Below, piece by piece: positions 18,350 through 28,974 of a DNA stretch of 64,000 nucleotides. The DNA comes from KBS-83 sp036378335 (lineage in GTDB: Bacteria > Acidobacteriota > Terriglobia > Terriglobales > Acidobacteriaceae), in assembly GCA_036378335.1 (NCBI GenBank), contig DASUWP010000120.1:1-64000 (forward strand). Direction: 5' to 3'. The position numbers and the translations under genes are program-made. Position 1 is the stretch's first letter, and every line of letters begins with the position of its first letter. The notes under the pieces were generated by a model that searched no databases, was not told the origin of the DNA, and saw only the letters and a list, made by a program, of their open reading frames with translations.

Positions 18350-18701
18350 GCGGACAGAGAACCTCCTGCGGCTCCGGGAAGATTCGCCTCCTGGAGCGGC
18401 GGCTGCATGATTGAGTTGGAGATGGTGGCGGCCGGCGTTCGCGTCTGGGCACCCGGCACAGGCAGCTTGCTGCCCGCTGCGTGCCTGCCGCGTTGGACCG
18501 TCCCTCGGATGCGCACAGACTAGCCTCTCCCTGCCAGTGCGTCAACGGTGATTTGATGAATATCCGTTACGCTCTCTCCACCTGCCATTTACGATGCTTG
18601 AACCGCGACCGGGGACGCAGGCAACGTCTGTATCGGATCAATATGGCGCCCTTGGGAATGGCGGGCTTGGGCCGGGGCTGTGTCTCGGGCATGGCCTGCC
18701 A
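18350..18701. other. Divergent intergenic region phoH/rpsT
   Basis: No gene with coding character. It contains a 20-codon minus-strand open frame at 18346-18408 (ATG to TGA) overlapping the phoH start, too short to judge. The right end carries the rpsT promoter. No hairpin or repeat stands out. Confidence 0.45.
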
Positions 18702-18730
18702 TTGACCCCCCGCCAGCCGCACGGTAGACT
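18702..18730 (+). promoter_or_regulatory. Sigma70-type promoter of rpsT
   Basis: TTGACC (18702-18707), a 17-nt spacer and TAGACT (18725-18730) give a near-consensus housekeeping promoter. The predicted transcript start is near 18737, leaving a leader of about 75 nt before the rpsT ATG. Confidence 0.8.
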
Positions 18731-18811
18731 TGTATTTTGCAGAGGATGCGGCGTGAGTGCCACCGTCTGCATCGCTCCACAAATCACATTCAGATCTTTG
18801 TAAGGAAGCTC

Positions 18812-19087
18812 ATGGCAAACCATGTTTCATCCCTGAAGCGCGCCCGTCAGACAGAGCGCAAAACTGACGTTAACCGCGCCAACAAGAGCCGTGTCCGCGG
18901 TAGCCTGCGCGCGCTGCGTGAGGCCCTGCAGAAGGGCGATGCCAAGTTGGCGACTGAGCAGTATCGGGCCACCGTCTCCGCGCTGGACAAGAGCGTGCAG
19001 AAGGGCACCCTGCACAAGAACACCGCCTCCCGCTACAAGAGCCGGCTGAGCGCGCGTGTCAAGGCGGTTTCCACCAAGAATGCGTAA
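18812..19087 (+). CDS. rpsT: 30S ribosomal protein S20
   Basis: 91 residues. Binds 16S rRNA in the small subunit. Starts MANHVSSLKRARQTERKT, with a Lys/Arg-rich all-helical pattern and the C-terminal KGTLHKNTASRYKSRL typical of bS20. The ATG at 18812 has AAGGAAG 5 nt upstream. The gene is monocistronic, between a strong promoter and a strong terminator. Confidence 0.98.
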   Translation: MANHVSSLKRARQTERKTDVNRANKSRVRGSLRALREALQKGDAKLATEQYRATVSALDKSVQKGTLHKNTASRYKSRLSARVKAVSTKNA

Positions 19088-19109
19088 GTAGCCCCGCAAG
19101 GAAATTCAG

Positions 19110-19140
19110 CAGGCCGGAGCAGCCGCTCCGGCCTGTTTTC
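19110..19140. terminator. Bidirectional intrinsic terminator
   Basis: Perfect 11-bp stem CAGGCCGGAGC / GCTCCGGCCTG with a 4-nt loop, then TTTTCATTTT on the plus strand. Shared by rpsT and the convergent secreted-protein gene, whose stop lies at its edge. Confidence 0.9.
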
Positions 19141-20395
19141 ATTTTGCGGCCCGTTCTGTCGGCGGCACTGGCGCCGGAAGATCGTATACCTCGATCGCGC
19201 CACGATTCAGCACTGCCAGCCGGTTTCCATCCGCCGACAGAGCAAAGTTCCCACCCGCACTGACAATCGGTTTTAGCTGTAGAGCGGCTCGCAGGCTGCC
19301 TGTGCGACTGTCCAGAACGCTCACTACCTGATTCTGTACGTCCTCGTCATTGATCGGCTCGCGATCGGAGACCGGATGGTTGACCGCCAGCCAGGAAATG
19401 GCCACGGATGTGCCATCCTGTGCCACCCGGAATGCCGGCCAGGTGAAATTGGATTGCCAACGACCATCCCATAGCTTCTTGCTGTTCAGCGAATACGCTG
19501 CGACAAACCGCTCATCGCGACCGGGCCGACAGCTCAGAACGAGAAGGCTCTGCTCATTCAGCACCTTCTCCGAAGGCTCGCAGGCCGAGTCAATCTGCGC
19601 GATGGTGTCGCCACTGCTTGGCTCCGGCTTTTCGTAAGGATGAAAGACGACTTTCCAGACGTTCTCTTTCAAGCGCTGCTGGGTGAAGAAACCATCGGTC
19701 GTGGCGGGCAGGTCGCCGGCTACTTCCGCATGGGCACTCATCACGAGCTTCGGCTGGTCCAGCCGCATCATTCGTATCTGCACATCCTCACGCGGCCGGC
19801 CGGAGCCGGAAAGAGCAGCCTTCTGCATCAACCGGGCGTGCTCCTCCGGCGTGTGTTTCTCATGCTCGCTCTCCACCACCAACAGGTTTCCATCGGGCGA
19901 GGTCTCGACCTCCTCCAGTTCCGTGGGCGACGTAAACAGTTCCTTCAAATGCAATTTGCTGTCTACCTGATACAGGCTGGAGCCAATGCGCAGCATAACC
20001 TTGTCGTTCGCCAGCCGCCACAGATAACGCCCGCGGTCGTGCAACAACCAATGGTCCTCGGCCACGACGTTGCCGCCCGGCAGTTCCAGTACATCTGCCT
20101 GGATCACCTGGTCCAACCCGTCGGAACCCTGCTGGCGCAAAAGCAGGCGCGGCTCACGAAAGGTGAGCAGAAGGTGTGTCGCATCGAGAAACTCCAGGGA
20201 ACTGGAGCTGTAGCGTGCCAGCAGGTACAGCCTGCCCGGCGGCCGATAACCCAAAGGCTCCACCGGAATGCGCAATGCCTGCTGAGGACCGCTTTCGTGG
20301 TCAGCAGCCCCCGCTGTGCCGGTTACCAGGCAAAGACCCAGCACGACAAGGCACGCTTGCCACCAGCGGTCCGCGAACTGCGTACTGCACTGCAC
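19139..20395 (-). CDS. Secreted protein of unknown function, beta-propeller-like
   Basis: 418 residues from a GTG at 20395 with AGGAAA upstream. A signal peptide (about 1-30, ending VTGTAGAAD) is followed by a strand-rich body with repeated short patterns such as SPDGNLLVVESE, AQDGTSVAISWL and SADGNRLAVLN, which resemble WD40/YVTN-type propeller blades. No catalytic motif is visible. I do not recognise a named family; similar secreted propeller-like proteins are common in Acidobacteriota. Monocistronic. Confidence 0.75.
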   Translation of the reverse strand: MQCSTQFADRWWQACLVVLGLCLVTGTAGAADHESGPQQALRIPVEPLGYRPPGRLYLLARYSSSSLEFLDATHLLLTFREPRLLLRQQGSDGLDQVIQADVLELPGGNVVAEDHWLLHDRGRYLWRLANDKVMLRIGSSLYQVDSKLHLKELFTSPTELEEVETSPDGNLLVVESEHEKHTPEEHARLMQKAALSGSGRPREDVQIRMMRLDQPKLVMSAHAEVAGDLPATTDGFFTQQRLKENVWKVVFHPYEKPEPSSGDTIAQIDSACEPSEKVLNEQSLLVLSCRPGRDERFVAAYSLNSKKLWDGRWQSNFTWPAFRVAQDGTSVAISWLAVNHPVSDREPINDEDVQNQVVSVLDSRTGSLRAALQLKPIVSAGGNFALSADGNRLAVLNRGAIEVYDLPAPVPPTERAAK

Positions 20396-20521
20396 GCCAC
20401 TATTTTCCTACAATCGGGGTGCCTCGCGCAGGTCTGATTTGGAGGACTTTACCCTTTGGGAACTCGTCTGATAGCGTTCGGTCACCAACTCTTCTGAAAC
20501 GGCAGGAGCACCTCTTCGCCC

Positions 20522-22579
20522 ATGCGCCCTTTCCTTGTCATGCTCGCAGTAGCCGTATGCCTGACCGTTTCCGCTTCATCGCATGCCCAAACCGCGGTGA
20601 GCGAGCAGACCCGCACTCAGTTACACGGGCTCGACCCCTCGCTGCGTGACACCTCCGTCGATCCCTGTGTCAATTTCTTTCAGTACGCATGCGGGACCTG
20701 GCTGAAGCGCTATCCCATCCCGCCGGATCGTTCCTCCTACGGCATCGATGTCCAACTCCATGACAACAACAACCTTCTCCTGAAGTCGATCCTCGAGCAG
20801 GCGAGCGATCCTGCTGCGCGGCGCGATGCCGATACGCAGAAGATCGGCGACTATTACGCCACTTGCATGAACACGCAGCTGATCGATAGGACGGGACTCA
20901 GCGAACTCCAACCGACGCTGAAGCGCATCGACGCTCTCTCCAGCACGAAAGACCTCGCCCCTTTGATCGCCGAGCTGCAACGGAATGGCGTCCAGACGCT
21001 CTTTCGTCTTGGCAGCGAAGAGGATTACAAAGACGCGCGCCATATGATCGCCACCGCCGGCCAGCCTCGCCTCGGGCTTCCGGAGAAGGGTTACTATCTG
21101 CGAACGGATGCCAAGTCAGTTGCCCTGCGTAAGCAATACTTGGATCACATCACGCACATGCTGACGCTTGCCGGAGAGCCCCCAGATCAGGCCGCGGCCG
21201 ATGCGAAGCGTGTTCTGGCGCTGGAGACGAAGCTGGCCACTGCATCCCTGAGCCGCGAAGAGATGCGCGATCCAGCGAAACTCTACCACCCGACCGAGCT
21301 CGTCAGCTTCCGCACGCAGCTTGGCGCCTTCGACGTCGATTCCTACCTTCACACTCTCGGCACGCCGGCTTTCACTTCGCTCAACGTAGCGACGCCCGGC
21401 TACTTCGAATCGTTGAACAAAATTCTTCCGCAGACGGATCTCGCATCGCTCAAAGCTCTGCTGCGCTGGAATCTGCTACACAGCACGCCCGGCACCGCAT
21501 TGCCCGCCACGCTCGACAACGAACAGTTTGCTTTCTACGGAAAGACGCTGCAGGGACAGCCGGAGCAGCAGGTGCGCTGGAAGCGCTGCGTCGAAGCCGT
21601 CGACGGCGAGCTCGGAGAAGCTCTGGGCCGCGTCTTTGTGGCCCGCCAGTTCACCCCACAGGATAAGACCCGCACCACCGCGATCATGAGTGACATCGAA
21701 GCAGCGATGGGCCGCGATATTCAGCAGCTTGACTGGATGAGCGCTCCCACCAAAGCGAAAGCCGAAGACAAGCTGAAGGCTGTCACCAACAAAATCGGGT
21801 ATCCGGACCGTTGGCGCGATTACTCCACCCTGACCATCACTCGGGGTGACGGCGTCGGCAATGCGCGACGAGCCGCAGCATTCGAGCACCATCGCGTGCT
21901 GGCCAGGATTGGCCGTCCCACGGACAAGCAGGAGTGGGATATGAGCCCGCCCACGGTCAACGCCTACTACGATCCACAGACCAACAGCGTGAACTTTCCA
22001 GCCGGTATCCTGCAGCCGCCGTACTACGATCCGCAGATGGGCGATGCTGTCAATTACGGGCAGGCCGGCGGCCTGGAAGGCCACGAGCTCACGCACGGCT
22101 TCGATGACGAAGGACGCCAGTTCGACGGAGATGGAAACTTCAGCGAGTGGTGGACACCCACGGATGAAAAGCAATTCAAAGATCGCGCCGACTGTGTGGT
22201 GAAACAGTATGACGGTTTCGTCGCCGTTGACGATCTGCACGTAAACGGCAAACTCACTCTGGGCGAAAATATCGCCGATATCGGGGGCGTGCGCATCGGC
22301 TATTTAGCATGGCAGCATCGGCTCCAGCAGCCGGGCACGACGCCTGAAACTGATCTCGAGGGGATGACCCCGGCGCAGCAGTTCTTCACTGCCTACGCGC
22401 AGAGCTGGTGTTCGAGCACGCGGCCAGAGACGCTGCGTCTCCGGGTCGAAACCGACCCGCATTCACCCGAGGAGTACCGCGTCAACGGCGTCGTAGAAAA
22501 CATGCCCGAGTTCCAAAAGGCCTTCGGGTGCAAGGCCGGTCAGCCCATGGTCAGCGCGAACCGCTGCAGTATCTGGTAA
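20522..22579 (+). CDS. Secreted M13-family metallopeptidase (first of tandem pair)
   Basis: 685 residues. Neprilysin-type zinc endopeptidase, exported (signal peptide about 1-23, ending SSHAQ). Peptidase_M13_N and M13 domains are both full length. Zinc ligands are HELTH (521-525) and the ENIAD motif (Glu582); the downstream DDEGRQFD and the C-terminal CSIW are family features. The N-terminal signature DPCVNFFQYACGTW is present. The ribosome site AGGAG is 13 nt from the ATG, longer than usual. The next gene, 25 nt downstream, is a paralogue of identical length. Confidence 0.95.
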   Translation: MRPFLVMLAVAVCLTVSASSHAQTAVSEQTRTQLHGLDPSLRDTSVDPCVNFFQYACGTWLKRYPIPPDRSSYGIDVQLHDNNNLLLKSILEQASDPAARRDADTQKIGDYYATCMNTQLIDRTGLSELQPTLKRIDALSSTKDLAPLIAELQRNGVQTLFRLGSEEDYKDARHMIATAGQPRLGLPEKGYYLRTDAKSVALRKQYLDHITHMLTLAGEPPDQAAADAKRVLALETKLATASLSREEMRDPAKLYHPTELVSFRTQLGAFDVDSYLHTLGTPAFTSLNVATPGYFESLNKILPQTDLASLKALLRWNLLHSTPGTALPATLDNEQFAFYGKTLQGQPEQQVRWKRCVEAVDGELGEALGRVFVARQFTPQDKTRTTAIMSDIEAAMGRDIQQLDWMSAPTKAKAEDKLKAVTNKIGYPDRWRDYSTLTITRGDGVGNARRAAAFEHHRVLARIGRPTDKQEWDMSPPTVNAYYDPQTNSVNFPAGILQPPYYDPQMGDAVNYGQAGGLEGHELTHGFDDEGRQFDGDGNFSEWWTPTDEKQFKDRADCVVKQYDGFVAVDDLHVNGKLTLGENIADIGGVRIGYLAWQHRLQQPGTTPETDLEGMTPAQQFFTAYAQSWCSSTRPETLRLRVETDPHSPEEYRVNGVVENMPEFQKAFGCKAGQPMVSANRCSIW

Positions 22580-22604
22580 TCATTTCGTTTGGAGAGCCAC
22601 TCTG

Positions 22605-24662
22605 ATGTCATCGTTGATTTCACGCACGCTTCTCAGCTCGCTGGCCGGCGCGCTTCTCCTGCCTCACGTGGCAATTGCGCAGGCGCCCGCCCCTGTGCAA
22701 ACTATCCCGGGCTTCGATAAGAGCGCCATGGACACTACTGCCGATCCGTGCGCGGACTTTTATCAGTACGCCTGTGGCAATTACAGCAAGCTGCATCCGA
22801 TACCCGCTGACCTGCCGTCGTTCGATCAATTCAGCAACCTGTACGAGTTCAACCTGCAGGCGCTGCACGGAATTCTGGAGAAGGCCTCCACAGCACACGC
22901 CGCCGCCGGAAGCGACGAGCAGAAGATCGGGGACTACTACGCAAGCTGCATGGATACCGCGGCGATCGACAAAGCTGGACTGGCGCCCATTCAGCCTGAA
23001 TTGGATCGCATCGCTCGAATCAAATCGCGCGACGAGCTGATACCGGAGATCGCGCACCTGCAGCGCATCAGCGTGGAAGCATTCTTCGGGCTGGGCGCCG
23101 ACCAGGACTACAAAAATGCGAGCCGTGAGATCGCTGTCATGGACCAGGGCGGCCTCGGGCTGCCGGAGAAGGACTACTACCTACGCACCGGCGCTAAGGA
23201 TGAGGAGTTGCGCAGCCAGTATGTGCAGCACATCGCAAATATGCTGAAGCTGCTCGGCGAATCGCCGGACGCGGCCGGCAATGGTGCCGCCGCAATCATG
23301 GCCTTTGAAACCGCGCTGGCCAAGGTCTCCCTTGGGAACGTCGAGCGCCGCGAACCGACCAATATCTACCACATGCAGCCAATCGCGAAGTTTGCCACGG
23401 ATGCGCCCAACCTGCATGTGGCCGAGTTTCTGAAGGAAGCCGGCACGCCGCCTGTCACCGAGCTCAACGTCGCCACGCCGGACTTCTTCGCCGGGCTCAA
23501 TCAGCTCATGGCCTCTACGAGTCTGGACACGCTCAAGGACTACATGCGCGTGTTCCTGGTAGATAGCTTCTCCAGCCGTCTGCCCAAGCCCTTCGATGAC
23601 GAACATTTCGATTTCTTTGGACGCAAGCTCGAAGGCATTCCGGAACAGCAGGCGCGATGGAAGCGCTGCGTGGATGCGACCGATTCTGGTCTGGGCGAAG
23701 TCCTGGGCAAGGTATACGTTGCACAGTATTTCGGAGGAGACAGCAAGGCAAGAACGCTGCAGGAAGTGAAGCAAATTGAAGCGGCAATGGACCGCGACCT
23801 CGATCAACTGGACTGGATGAGCTCGGCCACGAAGGCGAAAGCACATGAGAAGCTGGCCGCCGTCGTCGACAAGATTGGCTATCCCAATAAATGGCGCGAT
23901 TACTCCGCGCTCACCATCACACCCGGCGACAGTCTGGAAAACTCCATACGCGCGCGCGAATTCGAAAGCGACTACCAGCTCCACAAGATCGGCCGTCCGG
24001 TGGACAAGGGCGAATGGGGCATGACGCCCTCCACTGTGAATGCCTACTATCTGTCAACGATGAACACTATCAACTTTCCCGCCGGGATTCTGCAGCCCGC
24101 CTTCTATGACCGGACTGCCTCCAATGGGACAAACTACGGCCACATCGGCGCCATCGTGGGGCACGAGTTGACCCATGGCTTCGACGATGAGGGCCGCAAG
24201 TTCGACGCGCAGGGGAACCTCAAGGACTGGTGGACCACCGAGGATGCTAAGCAATTCGAGCAGCGGACCGATTGCATCGTGAACGAGTACAACGGATTTG
24301 TAGCCGTGGATGACCTGCACGTGAACGGCAAGCTCACGCTGGGCGAAAACACCGCGGATAACGGCGGCCTGCGGCTTGCCTGGATGGCCCTGCTAGCCGA
24401 TGCGGCAGACAACCACACACCGCTCGACCAGAAAACCGCAACCGGCTATACGCCGAAGCAGGAACTCTTGCTTGGCTGGGCGCAGAACTGGTGTTCTACC
24501 GAGCGGCCGGAGCTGCTGCGCATGGCAGTCCGCGTCGATCCGCACTCGCCCGACCGCATTCGCGCCAACGGTGTTGTGGTGAACATGCCGGAGTTCCGCC
24601 AGTCCTTCAACTGCAAGGCGGGGCAGCCCATGGCGCCGGAGAAGATGTGCCGCGTCTGGTGA
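22605..24662 (+). CDS. Secreted M13-family metallopeptidase (second of tandem pair)
   Basis: 685 residues, a paralogue of the preceding gene with the same layout: signal peptide (about 1-25), DPCADFYQYACGNY, HELTH (520-524), Glu581 in ENTADNGG, and C-terminal CRVW. Large stretches are identical in pattern (FDDEGRKFD, FVAVDDLHVNGKLTLGEN), but surface regions differ, so substrate preferences may have diverged. GGAGAG ribosome site; same transcript as the first gene. Probably digests extracytoplasmic peptides. Confidence 0.95.
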   Translation: MSSLISRTLLSSLAGALLLPHVAIAQAPAPVQTIPGFDKSAMDTTADPCADFYQYACGNYSKLHPIPADLPSFDQFSNLYEFNLQALHGILEKASTAHAAAGSDEQKIGDYYASCMDTAAIDKAGLAPIQPELDRIARIKSRDELIPEIAHLQRISVEAFFGLGADQDYKNASREIAVMDQGGLGLPEKDYYLRTGAKDEELRSQYVQHIANMLKLLGESPDAAGNGAAAIMAFETALAKVSLGNVERREPTNIYHMQPIAKFATDAPNLHVAEFLKEAGTPPVTELNVATPDFFAGLNQLMASTSLDTLKDYMRVFLVDSFSSRLPKPFDDEHFDFFGRKLEGIPEQQARWKRCVDATDSGLGEVLGKVYVAQYFGGDSKARTLQEVKQIEAAMDRDLDQLDWMSSATKAKAHEKLAAVVDKIGYPNKWRDYSALTITPGDSLENSIRAREFESDYQLHKIGRPVDKGEWGMTPSTVNAYYLSTMNTINFPAGILQPAFYDRTASNGTNYGHIGAIVGHELTHGFDDEGRKFDAQGNLKDWWTTEDAKQFEQRTDCIVNEYNGFVAVDDLHVNGKLTLGENTADNGGLRLAWMALLADAADNHTPLDQKTATGYTPKQELLLGWAQNWCSTERPELLRMAVRVDPHSPDRIRANGVVVNMPEFRQSFNCKAGQPMAPEKMCRVW

Positions 24663-24718
24663 GGTTCGGATGATCGCCGGAGTCCTGCGGCTCGATCCTC
24701 TGCGGCGGCCAGAACACC

Positions 24719-25642
24719 ATGCTTGAAAATTACCGGCTGACCGTCTTTCGCGCCGTCGCCGCGCAGCGCAGCTTTCGCCGCGCAGCGGAGCAGCTCTACC
24801 TCACGCAGCCTGCGGTGACGCAGCAGATCAAAGCGCTGGAAGAACTAGCAGGGCTGCCGCTGTTCGACCGCAGCGGCCGGGAGGTCACGCTCACCGCGGC
24901 CGGAACGGTGCTGCTGCAATATGCCGAGCGATCCGGCGAGTTGCTGGAAGAAGCTGCCGTCGCACTGGCATCGCTCAAAGGCCAGGTCTCCGGCACGCTG
25001 CGCATCGCGGCGTCGACGACCATCGCGCAATACATCCTGCCGCCGCTTCTGGGCGCATTCCTGCGCCTGCATCCAGCCGTTCATGTAGATCTCGACAGCA
25101 GCAACACCGAGTCGGTGGCAGAGGCAATCGCAGCAGGTCGCGCCGGTCTGGGGTTGGTCGAAGGGCCGCCGCACACAAGCCAGGTACGCTCGGAAATCTG
25201 GCTGGAAGATGAGCTTGTCCTGCTGGTGCCTCCCAGCCACGAGTGGGCCGGACAGCGCTCCATCACATTGCAGCAAATTGCCGCAGCGCCTTTGCTGATG
25301 CGCGAACGCGGCTCCGGCACGCGGGAGGTGATCGAGACCACGCTCGAAGCCTCCGGCCTGCCTGCGCGCGATCTGCGCATTGCAGTCGAACTCAACTCCA
25401 CGGAAGCAATCCTGGGCTGCATTGAGTCCGGGGTCGGGCTTGGTTTCGTCTCGCGCACTGCCATCCATCGCCAGCTCGCGATGAACACGCTCGTCATCGT
25501 TCCCGTGGCAGGCCTCACCATCCCGCGTGATCTTCTACTGCTGACACCCGCAGGTCCGGAGCCTACGGGCGCCGCGGCTGCGATGCTGGAGTTGCTCCGG
25601 CAGCATCGCACGCAATTGCGCCGAGCCCCATCACGCCGATAA
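24719..25642 (+). CDS. LysR-family regulator (YeiE-like)
   Basis: 307 residues. The N-terminal winged helix-turn-helix (about 1-60, AAEQLYLTQPAVTQQIKALEE) and a LysR substrate domain (about 90-295) are complete. It resembles the CysB/YeiE branch. A YeiH-type transporter gene follows by 70 nt (in E. coli, yeiE and yeiH are also neighbours, but divergent), so it probably controls that gene in response to a small anion or sulfur metabolite. The effector is not readable from sequence. Confidence 0.9.
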   Translation: MLENYRLTVFRAVAAQRSFRRAAEQLYLTQPAVTQQIKALEELAGLPLFDRSGREVTLTAAGTVLLQYAERSGELLEEAAVALASLKGQVSGTLRIAASTTIAQYILPPLLGAFLRLHPAVHVDLDSSNTESVAEAIAAGRAGLGLVEGPPHTSQVRSEIWLEDELVLLVPPSHEWAGQRSITLQQIAAAPLLMRERGSGTREVIETTLEASGLPARDLRIAVELNSTEAILGCIESGVGLGFVSRTAIHRQLAMNTLVIVPVAGLTIPRDLLLLTPAGPEPTGAAAAMLELLRQHRTQLRRAPSRR

Positions 25643-25711
25643 GCCCTGCCTATCGGGCATCACAATTTCTGCTTGGACTCCGTTTACGTTTTCACTGGAC
25701 ACTACGAGAAC

Positions 25712-26644
<933 letters not shown>

Positions 26645-26746
26645 CACCTGGCCGCGACCTCCCGCCCGGCCGTGCCCTGCAAGCTCTGCGGCCAGCGGTG
26701 ACCCCCTCCAGCATGGCCCTCCAGCATTGGCCTATAGATTAGTGCT

Positions 26747-27697
26747 ATGCCCACCACTGTTGAGCGCCCGCACACCGCCACCTACTGGCTCGGCTATGGC
26801 GCGTGTGCATTGGCAGGATGCTTCTGGGGAACGGGATTTTACTTCGGCAAAATCGTACTGACCCACATGGGTGTGGGACACATGGTGCTCTACCGATTTT
26901 TCTTTGCGTGCATCGGGCTATTGCCGTTCGCGCTTCGCCATCGTCCCCAACTCAACGCGCGCGAGTGGCGGCTCTTGCTCATCGCATCATTTCTCGGCAT
27001 ACCCGTGCAATACCTTGTGCAGTTCTATGGCCTCTCGCTCACCACGGTTTCCCATGCATCCCTGATGGTCGGCAGCATGCCGGTGCTGCTGGGCGCCGCC
27101 GCCACGCTCTTCGCAGGCGAGCGGCTGGACCGCATCGGCTGGGCGGCGCTAGTGAGCTCGACGATCGGCGTCGCGCTGATTGTCCTGGGCGGCCGCCACT
27201 CGTCGGGAAACAAGGGTCCATCACTGGCCGGCGATCTGCTCGTGCTGGCCGCGCTGCTGGTCTCGCTGTTCTGGATCCTGATGAACAAGCGGCTTATGGA
27301 GCGCCATCCGCCGGCCGTGATCACGGTGTACGGCATCTACTCCGGCGCTATCATGATTGCCGTCTGGGTTGTGCTGCAGGACGGGCCGCCCCCGATTCAC
27401 GACGTGCCACTCGCAGCGTGGCTGGCTTCAGCCGCCAGCGGCCTCTTCTGCACTGCCGGCTCTACCCTGCTGTGGAACTGGGGCATCCATCACGTCCCAG
27501 CCTCACGCGCGGCCGTCTTTCTCAATATCGAGCCGATGCTCGGCTCATTCCTTGGCGTCGAACTGCTGGGCGATCGTCTCGGTCCGCTGGCGTGGATCGG
27601 CGGTGTCCTGATCCTTGCTGCAGCCATCACGCTCACCACGCGACCACACGAAACGAACTCTTCGGACGAATGGAACAGATCGCCGCATCCATCTTAG
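26747..27697 (+). CDS. EamA/DMT-family transporter
   Basis: 316 residues with ten membrane helices in two EamA repeats (about 15-145 and 160-300), including the typical WGTGFYFGKIVL start and LNIEPMLGSFLGVELLGDRL near the second repeat end. Drug/metabolite superfamily; substrate unknown. No ribosome site; a TATAGA element lies 8 nt before the ATG, suggesting a leaderless message. Confidence 0.88.
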   Translation: MPTTVERPHTATYWLGYGACALAGCFWGTGFYFGKIVLTHMGVGHMVLYRFFFACIGLLPFALRHRPQLNAREWRLLLIASFLGIPVQYLVQFYGLSLTTVSHASLMVGSMPVLLGAAATLFAGERLDRIGWAALVSSTIGVALIVLGGRHSSGNKGPSLAGDLLVLAALLVSLFWILMNKRLMERHPPAVITVYGIYSGAIMIAVWVVLQDGPPPIHDVPLAAWLASAASGLFCTAGSTLLWNWGIHHVPASRAAVFLNIEPMLGSFLGVELLGDRLGPLAWIGGVLILAAAITLTTRPHETNSSDEWNRSPHPS

Positions 27698-28164
27698 TTT
27701 CTGCTACTTAGGGCACTTCGAACAAAGCCGAAATCCACAGGCTCAGGTTACTACCGAAACGGGAATCAGCTTGGTATTCTAGGCGAACAAACGGCGAAAT
27801 AAGAGGTGCCCCATGGTCTTCTCCCACTCCCCCGCCTTCCACAGAATCCGCGAGCTCGTGCGGCTGATTCGTAACCATCCTGATCTCCCGGAAACCCCCC
27901 GGAATGCCGTGCGCCGTGTTCCGAAGCTGCCCGACATGCACCTGCCGGATCCTGAACGGTTCGAGGACTCCTCAACTGGCGATAACCATGACTCGGGCCG
28001 CCGGAACCATAAAGCACATCGAATGCGCGCCAACTCTGCTGGCCACTCTGGGTGGTAAACGGAGGCTCAGTTCCCCCGCTTCGTGGCTCGGCTTCGGTGT
28101 GAATTCCAGGCACCCGGAGCCGGGCATATTTTTCACTCGCAGCCTCGGATTTGCAACTGCAGCA
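27698..28164. other. Intergenic region between DMT transporter and mgtC
   Basis: 467 bp. The only plausible content is a short basic open frame at 27813-28058, listed separately, preceded by a possible -10 TATTCT at 27775-27780. I see no RNA gene, repeat or clear terminator in the rest. Confidence 0.4.
27813..28058 (+). CDS. Possible small basic protein
   Basis: 81 residues. Support: AAGAGG exactly 6 nt before the ATG and a TATTCT hexamer 33 nt upstream. The product is rich in Arg, His and Pro (HRIRELVRLIRNHPDLPETP) and matches nothing I recognise. Open frames of this size occur by chance at this GC content, so this is tentative. Confidence 0.3.
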   Translation: MVFSHSPAFHRIRELVRLIRNHPDLPETPRNAVRRVPKLPDMHLPDPERFEDSSTGDNHDSGRRNHKAHRMRANSAGHSGW

Positions 28165-28857
28165 TTATGTCTGCCAGCGCAAACGCTCGACATCCGGACG
28201 CTGTCGCAACGACTCGATCAGAGCAGGCTCTTCCTGCTCCCGCTGCTGCGCTTGCCAGCGCAGCTCGCACTGGACGACAACACGGGCCCGCTGGCGCGAA
28301 ACATCCACCGACCACGCGTGGACGCTCATCCCGCTCTGTTTCACGATGCCCTGGAGTTCCCGCGACAGCTCTTCACCAGCGGTGACGATGCACAGCGATC
28401 CCCGATGCTCCTGCGACAAGTGCTGCTCCACGATCTTGAGTCCCCAGAGCGTGAACAGAGTTAGCACCAGTCCAGCGCTTCCCAGCAGGATCTTTCCGGC
28501 GCCAAAGCAAATGCCCAGCATCGTGACCACCCATAGCGTCGCCGCCGTAGTGAGGCCAATCACCATCTCGCCTTTGCGCAGAATGGCTCCCGCGCCGATG
28601 AATCCCATGCCGGAGAGAATGCCGAGCGGTAGGCGCATCATGTCAAGCTGCACAAAGGAGCTGCTGTTCTTTCCCGACGTTCCCAGCAACCCGTTGGCGA
28701 GAATCATGGAGAGCGAAGCGGCCAGGCAAACCAGCACGTTCGTCCGTATTCCCGCGGCCTTTCCTCGTTCGTCGCGGTCAACGCCAACAAGAACGCCCGC
28801 AATTAACGTGAGGGCCAAGCGTACTGCGATGTCGCTCCAACTGAGGGTGAATGGCAT
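28165..28857 (-). CDS. MgtC/SapB-family membrane protein
   Basis: 230 residues from the ATG at 28857, which has GGAG 8 nt upstream; a longer in-frame reading is less likely. The N-terminal membrane part (about 1-140) has the MgtC signatures GVDRDERGKAAGIRTN and GMGFIGAGAI, and a soluble C-terminal domain (about 150-230) follows. Relatives act in Mg2+-limited growth and ATP-synthase modulation. Last gene after holA on this strand, 118 nt away, possibly with its own promoter. Confidence 0.9.
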   Translation of the reverse strand: MPFTLSWSDIAVRLALTLIAGVLVGVDRDERGKAAGIRTNVLVCLAASLSMILANGLLGTSGKNSSSFVQLDMMRLPLGILSGMGFIGAGAILRKGEMVIGLTTAATLWVVTMLGICFGAGKILLGSAGLVLTLFTLWGLKIVEQHLSQEHRGSLCIVTAGEELSRELQGIVKQSGMSVHAWSVDVSRQRARVVVQCELRWQAQQREQEEPALIESLRQRPDVERLRWQT

Positions 28858-28974
28858 AGGCGCATCTCCGTCGTTCAACCGATCAGACAATCAATCGTTC
28901 AACGCGGAGATGTTCGGCTTGACGCGTATGTTGCCTGTCCGAGCGCAGCCAATCCGTAGTGGCCGGGAAACCGA

